Shown: piece by piece, positions 23,914 through 32,792 of the stretch | How the letters are laid out: every line of letters starts with the position of its first letter | Position numbering within the stretch: position 1 is the stretch's first letter | Made by a program: the position numbers and the translations under genes | Origin: Nocardioides sp. 503 | GTDB taxonomy: Bacteria > Actinomycetota > Actinomycetes > Propionibacteriales > Nocardioidaceae | NCBI RefSeq assembly: GCF_004522095.1 | Contig: NZ_SPUI01000007.1 | Span: forward strand, 98,232-162,231 | Length of the DNA: 64,000 bases | Direction of reading: 5' to 3' | Notes under the pieces: model-generated | Seen by the model: the letters and a program-made list of their open reading frames with translations, nothing else | Databases searched by the model: none | What the model was told of the DNA's origin: nothing

Positions 23914-25112
23914 CCTCCACGCTCGGCGGGCCGAGCCCGTCCCGCGCCGACGAGGACCGGCACGACTGGGGCATGCTCGCGCTGGCGTGGCTGCTCTACT
24001 TCTCCTTCACCTTCACCGTCGCCTCCCTGTTCCCGATCGTCGGCAGGGTCCGCGAGGACCTGGGCCTCTCGTACGCCGCGATCGGGGTGGTCCTGGGCGG
24101 CTGGCAGCTGGTCTACCTGGTGGCGGCCATCCCGGTCGGGATGCTGGTCGACCGCGTCCAGCCCAAGCCGGTGCTCTTCGTCGGCACGCTGCTCGTCGCC
24201 GCCTCCCAGCTGTGCCGCAGCTACGCCGACGGCTTCCTCACTCTGTTCCTCTCGGTCGCGCTGCTGGGCCTCGGCGGGCCTGTCATGTCGGTGGGCCTGC
24301 CCAAGGTCGTCTCCGAGTGGTTCGCCGGGCGACACCGCCCTCTGGCCGCGGGCATCTACGTCACGGGGGCCCAGATGGGCCACCTGGTCGCGTTGGCCGG
24401 CACCAGCCTGGTCGTGGTGCTGGTGGGGGACTGGCGCGTCACGCTCCGGATCTACGCCGCGGTGGTGGTGGTGATCGCGCTGGTGTGGCTGGTCCTCTCC
24501 AAGGCCAGCGACCGCACCGGGGCCGAGCCGCCGACTGCCGTCCTGGGCGGCCTGCGCCACGTCGTGCGGATCCCCGCGGTGTGGCTGATCGTGGTCGTGG
24601 GGTTCTCGGGGTTCCTGGCCAGCCACGGCTACCGGTCGTGGCTCCCGGAGATGATGGGCAGCAAGGGCATGTCGGCCACCACCGCGGGCCTCGTCGCGGC
24701 CGTCCCCGCCCTCTGCGGGCTGTTCGGGAGCATCCTGATCGTCAGGTTCGGCTCCCGGCGCGACCGCCGGTCGACCGTCGTGTGCCTGCTCGCGGTCGTC
24801 GGGGCGGCCATGCTCGTCGCGGCGTGGGCGACCGGACCGCTGCTCCTCGTCGCCGTCGCGGCGGAGGGCTTCTGCGCGGCCGCCCTGATGCCGACGATGA
24901 TGAACGCGCTCATGGACCTGCGCGAGGTCGGTGCGGGACACATGGGCGCCGCCGCCGGCCTCTACTTCACCGTCGGGGAGATGGGCGGCTTCGCCGGGCC
25001 GGCGGTCATCGGCGCGATGGTCTCGCTCACCGGCTCGTTCCTGGCGGGGATCCTGGTCCTCTCGCTGGTGATGTGGGCGATGATCGTGCCCGCGTGGCGG
25101 CTGCCTGCCTGA
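23910..25112 (+). CDS. MFS transporter of the catabolic cluster
   Basis: 400 residues, twelve predicted helices, GTG start overlapping the hydroxylase stop. The A-motif-like loop GMLVDRVQPKPVLF lies between helices 2 and 3, with RFGSRRDRRSTVVC in the second half. It resembles CynX/NarK-like and aromatic-acid:H+ symporters. Being coupled to the hydroxylase it probably imports the primary substrate, with the ABC system serving a second ligand or low concentrations. Its stop is one base from the start of the 105-bp repeat copy B. Confidence 0.88.
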   Translation: MTSTLGGPSPSRADEDRHDWGMLALAWLLYFSFTFTVASLFPIVGRVREDLGLSYAAIGVVLGGWQLVYLVAAIPVGMLVDRVQPKPVLFVGTLLVAASQLCRSYADGFLTLFLSVALLGLGGPVMSVGLPKVVSEWFAGRHRPLAAGIYVTGAQMGHLVALAGTSLVVVLVGDWRVTLRIYAAVVVVIALVWLVLSKASDRTGAEPPTAVLGGLRHVVRIPAVWLIVVVGFSGFLASHGYRSWLPEMMGSKGMSATTAGLVAAVPALCGLFGSILIVRFGSRRDRRSTVVCLLAVVGAAMLVAAWATGPLLLVAVAAEGFCAAALMPTMMNALMDLREVGAGHMGAAAGLYFTVGEMGGFAGPAVIGAMVSLTGSFLAGILVLSLVMWAMIVPAWRLPA

Positions 25113-25113
25113 C

Positions 25114-25218
25114 CTCAGCCCTTCGGCGGCTGGACCCGCGCGGCGGCGACGCCGCGCTCGACCCAGACTCGGAGCTCGGCCTCGGGGCCCAGCACCTGGG
25201 GGCCGACCCGGAGCCAGG
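25114..25218 (+). repeat. 105-bp direct repeat, copy B (broken gene tail)
   Basis: Matches 14105-14209 with nine mismatches and no gap. The minus strand again reads as the C-terminus L-R-V-G-P...Q-P-P-K-G-stop. It begins one base after the MFS stop. The following 74 bases to the VOC gene show no gene of their own. Confidence 0.85.
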
Positions 25219-25292
25219 GACAGTGTGGCGCGCGGCGCCGACGAGCTGCGAACGTGCTGGAGGAGAACCTGCCGTTCTGGTAGGAGTGCCTC

Positions 25293-25970
25293 ATGAGCCT
25301 CGCGACGTACCAGGCGCTGTGCATCGACGCCGTCGACGCAGCACGGATGAGCCACTTCTGGGCCGGCGTGCTCGGCCGCGAGCGCCACGAGCGCGACGAC
25401 GACACAAGCCCGGTGCGTCTGTCCGGCCCCACCGACCGGCACACGGTCTGGGTCAACCAGGTGCCGCAGCCCGTGACGGTCAAGCAGCGTGTCCACCTCG
25501 ACGTGCACGCCGGCGGCGTCGACGACGTGCTGGCGCTCGGCGCGACGCCGCGGGACCTGGAGACGTTCGCCTGGAAGGTGCTGGCCGACCCCGAGGGCGG
25601 GGAGCTGTGCGTCTTCGAGCGTGAGCCGGTGCCGGCCGAGCGTCTCTACGAGGTCGACGTGGACAGCGTCGAGCCCGAGCGCATCGCCACCTGGTGGGCC
25701 GACGTGCTCGGCTCCACGCCGCAGGTGGACGCGGACGAGGGCTGGGTGAGCGTGCCGGTGCCCGCGGCGCCGTTCGCGAGCCTGGTCTTCGCGGCCGTGC
25801 CGGAGCCGAAGACGGTCAAGAACCGCATCCACTGGGACCTCGACACGACCGACGTCGGCCTCCTGGTGGGGGCCGGCGCCACGGTCCTGCGCGAGCCCGA
25901 CGACGACATCTCCTGGACGATCCTCGCCGACCCCGAGGGCAACGAGTTCGTCGCGTTCACGGAGGACTGA
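25293..25970 (+). CDS. Glyoxalase-like (VOC) protein, two-domain
   Basis: 225 residues: two tandem glyoxalase-like halves (~1-110 and ~115-225). Each has the pattern of a hydrophobic strand, HFWAGVLG or TWWADVLG, a RVHLDV or RIHWDL strand and a closing LADPEGxE with acidic ligand. This is the actinobacterial 'VOC family' type often found as resistance or detoxification proteins. The repeated halves indicate internal duplication. It lies outside the repeat-bounded catabolic cluster and is two bases from the next gene. Substrate unknown. Confidence 0.82.
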   Translation: MSLATYQALCIDAVDAARMSHFWAGVLGRERHERDDDTSPVRLSGPTDRHTVWVNQVPQPVTVKQRVHLDVHAGGVDDVLALGATPRDLETFAWKVLADPEGGELCVFEREPVPAERLYEVDVDSVEPERIATWWADVLGSTPQVDADEGWVSVPVPAAPFASLVFAAVPEPKTVKNRIHWDLDTTDVGLLVGAGATVLREPDDDISWTILADPEGNEFVAFTED

Positions 25971-25971
25971 C

Positions 25972-26361
25972 GTGGCCGCGCCCGAGGTGGAGGAGCTCCT
26001 GGTCCCCGACGCCGGTGCCTGGCGGGCGTGGCTGGAGTCGCACCACGGGGACGCCCCGGGGGTCTGGCTGGTCCTGGACAAGAAGGGCGACACCGTGACC
26101 GCCCTGACCTACGCGCAGGCGGTCGAGGAGGCGCTCTGCTTCGGTTGGATCGACGGCCAGGCACGGCGCCGCGAGGAGGGTGGGACGTTCATCCGGATGA
26201 CCCCGCGCCGGGCCCGCAGCAACTGGTCGGTGAGCAACGTCGAGCGGGTCGAGCGGCTCGACGCGGAGGGCCGGATGCACGCCGCGGGCTGGGCGGCCGT
26301 CGAGGTCGCCAGGGCCAACGGCAGCTGGGACGCCGCCGTCGCCGCGCGCGACGCGCGCTGA
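25972..26361 (+). CDS. YdeI/OmpD-associated family protein
   Basis: A 129-residue small protein with a GTG start, one base after the previous stop. The family core is present: WLESHHGDAPGVWLVLDKKG, the conserved ALCFGWIDGQ and the Arg/Ser loop FIRMTPRRARSNWSVSNVERVERL. It is shorter than YdeI of ~180-190 residues, ending after the helical region. The family has no agreed biochemical role. Co-transcription with the VOC protein is likely. An inverted repeat TGAGA...TCTCA (26359-26375) overlaps its stop and could end transcription from both sides. Confidence 0.82.
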   Translation: MAAPEVEELLVPDAGAWRAWLESHHGDAPGVWLVLDKKGDTVTALTYAQAVEEALCFGWIDGQARRREEGGTFIRMTPRRARSNWSVSNVERVERLDAEGRMHAAGWAAVEVARANGSWDAAVAARDAR

Positions 26362-26372
26362 GAAGACCCGTC

Positions 26373-26978
26373 TCAGGCGGCCTCTCGCGCCCGGGCCGCG
26401 ACGAGCACGGTCGGCAGCAGCGAGTCGGCGATGACCGCGTAGCCCGCGCTCGACGGGTGGAAGCGGTCGGCGGAGAAGAGCGTGCGGTCGACGGCGAAGG
26501 CCCGCGACGCCCGCTGGTCCTCGTCGGCGACCCGACCCTGCTCACGTCGTACGGCGCTCGCCTGGCGGGTCCGGAGCTCCTCGCCGGCGGCGCGCACGGC
26601 GTCGCGCAGGAACGCCGGCACGTGGGGTACGGCGCTGAGGTCCGGGGCCGGCGCCACGACGACCTCGGCACCCGCCGCGCGCAGCCGCCGCACGGCCTGC
26701 GCGAGCGCCTCGACCGCCCCGTCGAGCGGCTCCAGGTGGGTCAGGTCGTTGGCCCCGATCACCACGACCGCCAGGTCCGGACCCCAGGGCAGGCAGGAGG
26801 CCACCTGGGCAGCCAGGCCGGAGCTGCGCGCGCCGGGGACCGCGAAGACGCGCGAGGTGACGTCGTACCCGTGCGTCGTCAGGCCCTCGACGAGGCGCGG
26901 TCCGAGCCGGTCCCGCTCGCGGGCGGCGCCCTGCCCCCACGCGATCGAGTCCCCGAGGACGGCCAGCTTGATGCTCAT
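26373..26978 (-). CDS. SGNH/GDSL-family hydrolase
   Basis: A 201-residue esterase-like hydrolase. Block I is VLGDSIAWG with nucleophile Ser11, a Gly lies in the VPGARSSG block, block III is IGANDLT with Asn77, and block V is DRFHPSSAGY with Asp171 and His174. No signal peptide is visible, so it acts inside the cell. The ATG at 26978 is right at the conserved N-terminal strand. The substrate may be an acyl ester or a small thioester; unknown. It converges with the YdeI-like gene. Confidence 0.92.
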   Translation of the reverse strand: MSIKLAVLGDSIAWGQGAARERDRLGPRLVEGLTTHGYDVTSRVFAVPGARSSGLAAQVASCLPWGPDLAVVVIGANDLTHLEPLDGAVEALAQAVRRLRAAGAEVVVAPAPDLSAVPHVPAFLRDAVRAAGEELRTRQASAVRREQGRVADEDQRASRAFAVDRTLFSADRFHPSSAGYAVIADSLLPTVLVAARAREAA

Positions 26979-27031
26979 GCCACCAGGAGACCAGACGCCT
27001 GGTGACGGTCGAGGCCGTGCCGCGGGCACGG

Positions 27032-27622
27032 TCAGGAGATGAGGGCGCCGATGGCGAAGAGTGCCACGACTCCTCCGGCGAGACCTGCGGCCGGCCAGAC
27101 CCACGACACCCGGCGACGGCGGTCGTGGTCGCGCGCGGCCAGCGCGAACAGCAGGCCCGGGATGCCGAAGATGAGCCAGACCGCCGCGAAGTTGAACCAG
27201 CCCACGGCGCTCATGTTGCCCAGCCCGCGGTCTGGCGCGTCGAGGAGACCGGTCAGCACGGCGGACTTCACGACCGCCTCCGCTGCCGGGTAGACCAGCT
27301 GCGCGGCGGCGCAGCCCCACAGGGCCATCGACAGCAGGCGGGCAGGGATCCGACGTCCCCACCGCTGCACCGCCGCGAGCGCGACGAGGATGGTCAGGAC
27401 CCGGAGCACGGTGGCTCCGGCCACGATCCACCCGGTCTCGTCCACCGGGGCGCCGCGCACCAGGTGGTCGAGCACCCAGGCGCCGGTGACGACGAGGCAG
27501 AACAGGCCGACGGACCACGCGATCGCCACGGACGGCCAACGGCGCAGCCGAGTCTCGGTCGGCTGCGCCGCCAGAGCTCGCCCGGTGGCTGTCTCGGGGC
27601 TGGTGGTCCGGGTGTGTGCCAT
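27032..27622 (-). CDS. Uncharacterised membrane protein
   Basis: 196 residues with a polar N-terminus (~1-30) and five hydrophobic segments (about 31-52, 63-84, 94-115, 140-160, 172-193). No conserved family recognised. It lies 53 bases from the SGNH gene and is separated from the ABC permease by a hairpin at 27658-27696, so it probably has its own promoter. Confidence 0.7.
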   Translation of the reverse strand: MAHTRTTSPETATGRALAAQPTETRLRRWPSVAIAWSVGLFCLVVTGAWVLDHLVRGAPVDETGWIVAGATVLRVLTILVALAAVQRWGRRIPARLLSMALWGCAAAQLVYPAAEAVVKSAVLTGLLDAPDRGLGNMSAVGWFNFAAVWLIFGIPGLLFALAARDHDRRRRVSWVWPAAGLAGGVVALFAIGALIS

Positions 27623-27657
27623 GGGTCGACGCTAGGGGCGCTCGCGGCGTACGCGCA

Positions 27658-27696
27658 TCGGGGCTGGTCCCCGAGGAAACCCCCAGAGAGCCCCGA
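27658..27696 (-). terminator. Hairpin behind the ABC permease
   Basis: TCGGGGCT (27658-27665) pairs exactly with AGCCCCGA (27689-27696), with a 23-base loop that itself can fold. It lies directly at the 3' end of the FtsX-type permease gene on the minus strand. Confidence 0.5.
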
Positions 27697-27698
27697 CC

Positions 27699-30098
27699 TC
27701 AGTCCATGCTGAGCCCCGCCGCCGGTGCCACCCGGGAGGCGCGGCGGGCAGGGAGCAGGCAGGCCAGCAGGCCGGCCGCGCCGGCGACCAGCACCACGAT
27801 CGCGAGCTGCCCCCAGGGCAGGACGAACGGCGCCGTGTCGATCGTGGGCCGGACCATGGTCTCGACGGCGACCCAGGCGAAGACCACCCCGATCGTCGTG
27901 CCCAGGACGGTGGCCACCACCGAGAGCAGCACCGCCTCGGCCGCGAGCATCCGCCGCAGCTGGCGGCGGGTGAGACCGAGCGCGCGCAGCAGCGCGTTCT
28001 CCCGGCCGCGCTCGAGGACCGAGAGCCCCAGCGTGTTGCCGATGCCGATCAGCGCGATGAGCACCGCGACCCCGAGCAGCGCCACGACGGCACCGGTGAG
28101 GATGTCGAGCTGCAGGTCGACGTAGGCGCGCTGCTCCAGGCCGCTGCCCACCTCGGCCTCGAGCGGGGTGGCGAGCGCGGTGAGGTCGCCGGTCAGGTCC
28201 TCCGCGTCGGCGCCGTCGTCGGCGCGCACCCACACCGCGCGGGTCTCGGTGGTGCTCGCCAGGGCGGCGAGGGTGGCCGGAGCCACGACCCCGGCACCGC
28301 CCCAGCCCTCGCCGGTGATCACCCGGAGGGTCCGTGACCTCCCACCCACCGTGACGTCCACGCGCGGCCGGTCCGGCGCCACGTCGTAGGGCAGCAGGAT
28401 CTCGCCCGGTCCGGGGTCCACGGCGTCGTCGTCGTGGGAGACCGAGGCCGCGCCGTCGGGGGTGGCGAGGACGGTCAGCTCGCCGACCCCGCGACCGAGT
28501 GTCGCGGTGACGCCCTCGACGGCCACGGCCCGCGCCACGCCGTCGGTCCCGCGCACGTCCCCCAGGAGCGAGGCGGGCAGGCCGCCCTTCACGGCCGTGA
28601 GGGTGACGTCCAGGGGGTGCTGCGTCGCCATGTCGTCGTCGACGGCGCTGCGCGAGCTGGCCAGGCCGGTGAGGACGGCGGTCGTGAGCGTGACGCCGAT
28701 GAGCAGCGACGCGGTCGTCGCCGCCGTGCGGCGCGGGTTGCGTACGGCGTTGCCGGTGGCGAGCCGTCCGGCGGAGCCGAGCAGCCGCCCGGCGGGACGG
28801 CCGGCGAGGCGGATCAGCGCGGGGACCAGCACCGGACCCAGCAGCAGCACGCCGGTGAACGTGGCCGCGCCGCCGGCGAGCATGAGGGCGACCACGGAGC
28901 CGGAGACGGCGAGCGCCATCGCGGCGACGCCGCCGAGGAGCAGCACGGCGCCGAGCGCGAGGCGCAGCCGGCCCGCCGCGGAGCCGACGTCGACGGACTG
29001 GTCGGGACGCAGGGCGGCCAGCGGGCTGACCGACACCACCCGGCGGGTCGGCAGCCACGAGGCCACCAGGGTGACGACGAGCCCCATCACGAACGCGCCG
29101 ACCAGCCACCGCCACGAGAGCGTGACGTCGCCCAGCGCGGCCCGCGGGGCCAGAGCACGCGCGAGCGCGACGAGTCCGTGGCCGGCCGCGAACCCGGCGA
29201 GGAGACCTAGCGCCGAGGACGCGAGACCCAGCAGCAGCGCCTCGACCCGCACCGACCGCAGCACCTGGCGGCGGGTGGCGCCGACACACCTCAGCAGCGC
29301 GAAGTCCCTGCTGCGCTGGGCGAAGAGGATCGAGAACGTGTTGGCGATGACGAGCACCGACACGAAGAGCGCGACGGCCGCGAATATCAGCAGCACGTAG
29401 GCGAGCACGTTGACGCCCTGGCTCAGCTCGGTGGAGCGGTCGTCGACGAACTCGTCGCGCGGCTGCACCTTCACGCCGGTCATCGCGCTCACGTCGGGCG
29501 TGCCGTCGTAGGCGACGCTGTCGACGTAGAGGCTCGAGGCCCACGGCTCCAGGTCGGACCACGAGAGGTAGAGCGACGCGCGGACGCTGGCCGAAGGGCT
29601 GTCGACCAGCCCGACGACGGTGACGTCCTCGGCGAGCGCGCCCGACCCGACGCGGAGCCGGTCGCCGACCGCCACGTCCTCGGACTTGGCGGCGTTGGCG
29701 TCGGCCACGGCCTCGCCGGGGCCGTCGGGCAGGCGGCCCTCCCGGACCTCCTGCCAGCGCAGGGACGGGTCGTCGGCGACGGCGCCGACGTCGACCTGGC
29801 CGTCGACGAGCCGGCTGCCCTCGGAGACGGGCAGGATCGCCCAGCCGAGCACGGCGGCCTTGTCGCCGGAGGTCCTCGCGTCGGCGAGGAGGGTCGCCGC
29901 CTCCTCGCCGCTGACGTCGGAGACGACCGTGTCGGCGCCCTCGTAGGGCAGCTCGATCCCGGAGACCAGCCCGTTGCGGGTGGCCGAGGCGAGGGCGTTC
30001 GTGACGACGATGAACGCGACGCCGATGACGACGGCGAGCGCCGCGGCGACGTAGCGCCGGGTGTGCGTGCGCAGTGACGCGAGGAGCACGGTCCTCAT
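27699..30098 (-). CDS. FtsX/MacB-like ABC transporter permease
   Basis: A 799-residue protein with two FtsX domains, as in actinobacterial lipoprotein or antibiotic-peptide export permeases. TM1 is at ~15-37, then a large extracellular domain, three helices (~240-360) with the RCVGATRRQVLRSVRVEALLLG coupling region, more helices at ~390-440, a second extracellular domain, and a second FtsX domain (~675-795) with RALGLTRRQLRRMLAAEAVLLS. Total about ten TM helices. It is coupled to the ATPase gene (ATGA overlap 30095-30098). The presence of a two-component system upstream suggests response to an envelope-active compound. Confidence 0.93.
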   Translation of the reverse strand: MRTVLLASLRTHTRRYVAAALAVVIGVAFIVVTNALASATRNGLVSGIELPYEGADTVVSDVSGEEAATLLADARTSGDKAAVLGWAILPVSEGSRLVDGQVDVGAVADDPSLRWQEVREGRLPDGPGEAVADANAAKSEDVAVGDRLRVGSGALAEDVTVVGLVDSPSASVRASLYLSWSDLEPWASSLYVDSVAYDGTPDVSAMTGVKVQPRDEFVDDRSTELSQGVNVLAYVLLIFAAVALFVSVLVIANTFSILFAQRSRDFALLRCVGATRRQVLRSVRVEALLLGLASSALGLLAGFAAGHGLVALARALAPRAALGDVTLSWRWLVGAFVMGLVVTLVASWLPTRRVVSVSPLAALRPDQSVDVGSAAGRLRLALGAVLLLGGVAAMALAVSGSVVALMLAGGAATFTGVLLLGPVLVPALIRLAGRPAGRLLGSAGRLATGNAVRNPRRTAATTASLLIGVTLTTAVLTGLASSRSAVDDDMATQHPLDVTLTAVKGGLPASLLGDVRGTDGVARAVAVEGVTATLGRGVGELTVLATPDGAASVSHDDDAVDPGPGEILLPYDVAPDRPRVDVTVGGRSRTLRVITGEGWGGAGVVAPATLAALASTTETRAVWVRADDGADAEDLTGDLTALATPLEAEVGSGLEQRAYVDLQLDILTGAVVALLGVAVLIALIGIGNTLGLSVLERGRENALLRALGLTRRQLRRMLAAEAVLLSVVATVLGTTIGVVFAWVAVETMVRPTIDTAPFVLPWGQLAIVVLVAGAAGLLACLLPARRASRVAPAAGLSMD

Positions 30099-30850
30099 CG
30101 CAGGGCCACGCCGGGTCGCAGCACGGACACGAGCTGGTCCGGCGTGGGGTCGACGAGGTGCGCGCGGATCTCCCCGTCCGCGATGACCACCACGTCGTCG
30201 GCGTACGCCGCCGCGTCGAGCTCGTGGGTCACCATCACGACGGTCTGGCCGAGCTCGCGCACGGAGCGGCGCAGGAAGCCGAGGACCTCGGCCGACGACT
30301 CGCTGTCGAGGTTGCCGGTGGGCTCGTCGGCGAACACCAGGTCGGGCTGGGTCACCAGCGCGCGGGCGATCGCGACCCGCTGCTGCTGGCCTCCGGACAG
30401 GGCGTCGGGCCGGTGGTGCAGACGGTCGGTGATCCCGAGCGTCGCGGCCAGGAGGTCGTAGCGGGCGCGCAGGTCGGCGTCGACGCGCCGTCCGGAGAGC
30501 TCGAGGGGGAGCAGGACGTTCTGCCCGGCGGTGAGCATCGGGAGCAGGTTGAAGGACTGGAACACGAAGCCGAGGTGCTCGCGTCGGAAGACCGTGAGCG
30601 CGGTGTCGTCGAGCGACTCCAGCGAGGTGCCGGCGACGGTGACCGTGCCGGACGTGGGGACGTCGAGGCCGGCCAGGCAGTGCATGAGGGTGGACTTGCC
30701 GGAGCCGGACGGGCCCATGATGGCGGTGAAGCGGCCGCTGGGAAGGTCCAGGTCGACGCCGCGCAGGGCATGGACCTGGGCGTCGCCGCGGCCGTAGGTG
30801 CGGGTGAGGCCGCGGGCGCTGGCGGCCAGGGCGGTGGAGGTGGGGTTCAT
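30095..30850 (-). CDS. ABC transporter ATP-binding protein (LolD/MacB type)
   Basis: 251 residues. Walker A GPSGSGKST at 46-54, Q-loop FVFQSFNLLPMLT, signature LSGGQQQRV, Walker B LVFADEPTGNLD and the switch His in VMVTHELDAAAYAD. This is the class that drives mechanotransmission by FtsX-type permeases rather than classical transport. The gene follows the response regulator by 89 bases and all four genes (kinase, regulator, ATPase, permease) run the same way. Confidence 0.95.
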   Translation of the reverse strand: MNPTSTALAASARGLTRTYGRGDAQVHALRGVDLDLPSGRFTAIMGPSGSGKSTLMHCLAGLDVPTSGTVTVAGTSLESLDDTALTVFRREHLGFVFQSFNLLPMLTAGQNVLLPLELSGRRVDADLRARYDLLAATLGITDRLHHRPDALSGGQQQRVAIARALVTQPDLVFADEPTGNLDSESSAEVLGFLRRSVRELGQTVVMVTHELDAAAYADDVVVIADGEIRAHLVDPTPDQLVSVLRPGVALR

Positions 30851-30939
30851 GCCTCCGAGTCTTCGCGCAGCGGCGCCGCCGGTCGTCCCTCGCCGGGATG
30901 GACCCGGCGTCCCCCGACGGGGGTACGCCGCGGCGCGGC

Positions 30940-31632
30940 CTACGACCCGGGGATGACCAGGCGGGCGTCGTAGGCCAGCACGACGAGCTGCACGCGGTCG
31001 CGCCGACCGGTCTTGGCGAGCAGCCTGCTCATGTGCGTCTTGACGGTGGCCTCGGCCACCACCAGCTCCTCGGCGATCTCGGTGTTGGACAGGCCGCGCC
31101 CGACCAGCACCAGCACCTCGCGCTCGCGGTCGGTGAGGCTCGCCAGCGACGGCGCCACCTCATCCGGGGCGGGTCCTCCAGGCTCGGGCAGGGTGCCCGC
31201 GAAGTGCTCGAGCAGCCGGCGGGTCGTGCTGGGCGCGACCACCGCGTCGCCCGCGTGCACCGAGCGGATGGCGCTCAGCAGGTCCGGCGGCGCGGCGTCC
31301 TTGAGGAGGAAGGCCGAGGCGCCGGCTCGGATCGCGGCGAAGGCGTACTCGTCGAGGTCGAACGTCGTCAGCACGATCACCCGCGGTGCGTCCGGGCCGG
31401 CGGCGATGCGGCGGGTGGCCTCGACGCCGTCCATGCGCGGCATCCGCACGTCCATCAGGACGACGTCGGCGGCGGTGACGGCGAGCCGCTCGACGGCCTC
31501 GCCGCCGTCGCCGGCCTCGCCGACGACCTGGAGGTCGGGCTGGCTGTCCACGAGCATCCGGAAGCCGGCCCGGACCATCTGCTGGTCGTCGACGAGGAAC
31601 ACCCGGATCGGCCGGGCGGGGGAGTCGGTCAC
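30940..31632 (-). CDS. NarL/LuxR-family response regulator
   Basis: 230 residues. Receiver domain (~9-125) with acidic pair Asp15/Asp16, phosphorylated Asp61 (VVLMDVRMP), Thr and Lys at the usual places (VIVLTTFD, FLLKDAAPP). A linker is followed by a LuxR helix-turn-helix (~160-225) containing LTDREREVLVLVGRGLSNTEIAEELV, shown here in part as family signature. GTG start; it overlaps the kinase stop by GTGA (31629-31632). It probably controls the downstream ABC operon. Confidence 0.95.
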   Translation of the reverse strand: MTDSPARPIRVFLVDDQQMVRAGFRMLVDSQPDLQVVGEAGDGGEAVERLAVTAADVVLMDVRMPRMDGVEATRRIAAGPDAPRVIVLTTFDLDEYAFAAIRAGASAFLLKDAAPPDLLSAIRSVHAGDAVVAPSTTRRLLEHFAGTLPEPGGPAPDEVAPSLASLTDREREVLVLVGRGLSNTEIAEELVVAEATVKTHMSRLLAKTGRRDRVQLVVLAYDARLVIPGS

Positions 31633-32792
31633 AGCGGCAGCCTCGCAGCGACCCGGAACCCGCCGCCGGGGCGGGGTCCCGCCTCGAACCGGCCACCGTG
31701 CACGGTGACGCGCTCGCGCATCCCGACCAGTCCGTTGCCCTGGCGGTCGTCGGCGGTCGCGGCGCCGCGGCCGTCGTCCTCGACCTCGACGACCAGCTCG
31801 GCACCCGTGGTCACGCTCAGCCGCACGTGCGGCGAGGGCCCTGCGTGCTTGCGGACGTTGCTGAGCGACTCCTGCACCACGCGGTAGGCCGTCAGGGCCA
31901 CGCCGTCGGGGACCGACGCCGTCTCCTCGGGGAGCACCGCGTCCACCTCGGCGCCGCCGGCGCGGGCGCCGTCGACCAGGGCCGGCAGGTCCGCGAGCCC
32001 GGGCTGGGGTCGCCAGCCGGTCTCCTCGCCGGCGCGGAGCAGCCCGAGCAGCCGCCGCATCTCGGTGAGCGACTCACGCCCGGTGGCCGCGATCGTCTCC
32101 AGCGTCGCGGTCGCGACCTCCGGGTCGGCCGCCGCGGCGTAGCGGGCGCCGTCGGCCTGCACCACGATCACCGAGAGCCCGTGGGCGACCACGTCGTGCA
32201 TCTCGCGGGCGATCCGCGCCCGCTCGGCCGAGGCCGCGAGCTCCGCGCGCTGGTCGGCCTCACGGGCGATGCGCTCCCCGCGCTCGACCAGCCCGTCGAC
32301 GTACGCCCGCCGGACCCGACCCAGCGTGCCCAGCGCCCACGCGGTGGCCACGATCGCGGTCAGGAACACCGTGTAGGTCCCGACGCTGGCGGTGCTCAGC
32401 GGCGCGTCCATGCCGCCCAGCCAGTCGAAGGTCGCCACGAACGCACCGCAGACGCCGACCCCGAGCGCGACCGCCGCCGGCACCGCTGAGGCGAAGCGCG
32501 CCACCGAGTAGGTCGCCACCGGGAACGCCACCTGGCCCCACAGCGGGAGGTCGAGGACCAGCGCCTGCGCGGCGCTGGCGAGGGCGACCACCGCGAACAC
32601 GGTCGTGGGGTGGTCGCGGCGCCAGTAGAGCGGGACCAGCTGGGCGAGGCTGAGCACGGTCCAGGTCACGCCGTCGTCGTCGACGAAGGGGAAGGCCGCG
32701 ACTGGCAGCAGCAGTGCGGTCGCCAGCAGCACGTCGAAGAGGCGCTGCCCGCGCGCGTCGAGGCGCCACGGGTGCGGCTGCGGGGCGTCCAC
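31629..32792 (-). CDS. NarL-type sensor histidine kinase
   Basis: 387 residues from the GTG at 32792. Five or six TM helices (~20-160) form a membrane sensor without a large extracellular loop, typical of intramembrane sensing. The HisKA_3 dimerisation domain has the phospho-acceptor His199 in ERARIAREMHDVVAHGLSV and the HATPase has the DDGRG and GNGLVGMRERV boxes. The longer open frame upstream was rejected because it crosses the divergent promoter region. First gene of the 27.7-32.8 kb operon. Confidence 0.93.
   Translation of the reverse strand: MDAPQPHPWRLDARGQRLFDVLLATALLLPVAAFPFVDDDGVTWTVLSLAQLVPLYWRRDHPTTVFAVVALASAAQALVLDLPLWGQVAFPVATYSVARFASAVPAAVALGVGVCGAFVATFDWLGGMDAPLSTASVGTYTVFLTAIVATAWALGTLGRVRRAYVDGLVERGERIAREADQRAELAASAERARIAREMHDVVAHGLSVIVVQADGARYAAAADPEVATATLETIAATGRESLTEMRRLLGLLRAGEETGWRPQPGLADLPALVDGARAGGAEVDAVLPEETASVPDGVALTAYRVVQESLSNVRKHAGPSPHVRLSVTTGAELVVEVEDDGRGAATADDRQGNGLVGMRERVTVHGGRFEAGPRPGGGFRVAARLPL

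Noticed and set aside
25293..26361. VOC and YdeI-like genes as part of the catabolic cluster
   Set aside because: They lie outside repeat copy B and after a 180-base gap, and their families do not fit the pathway.
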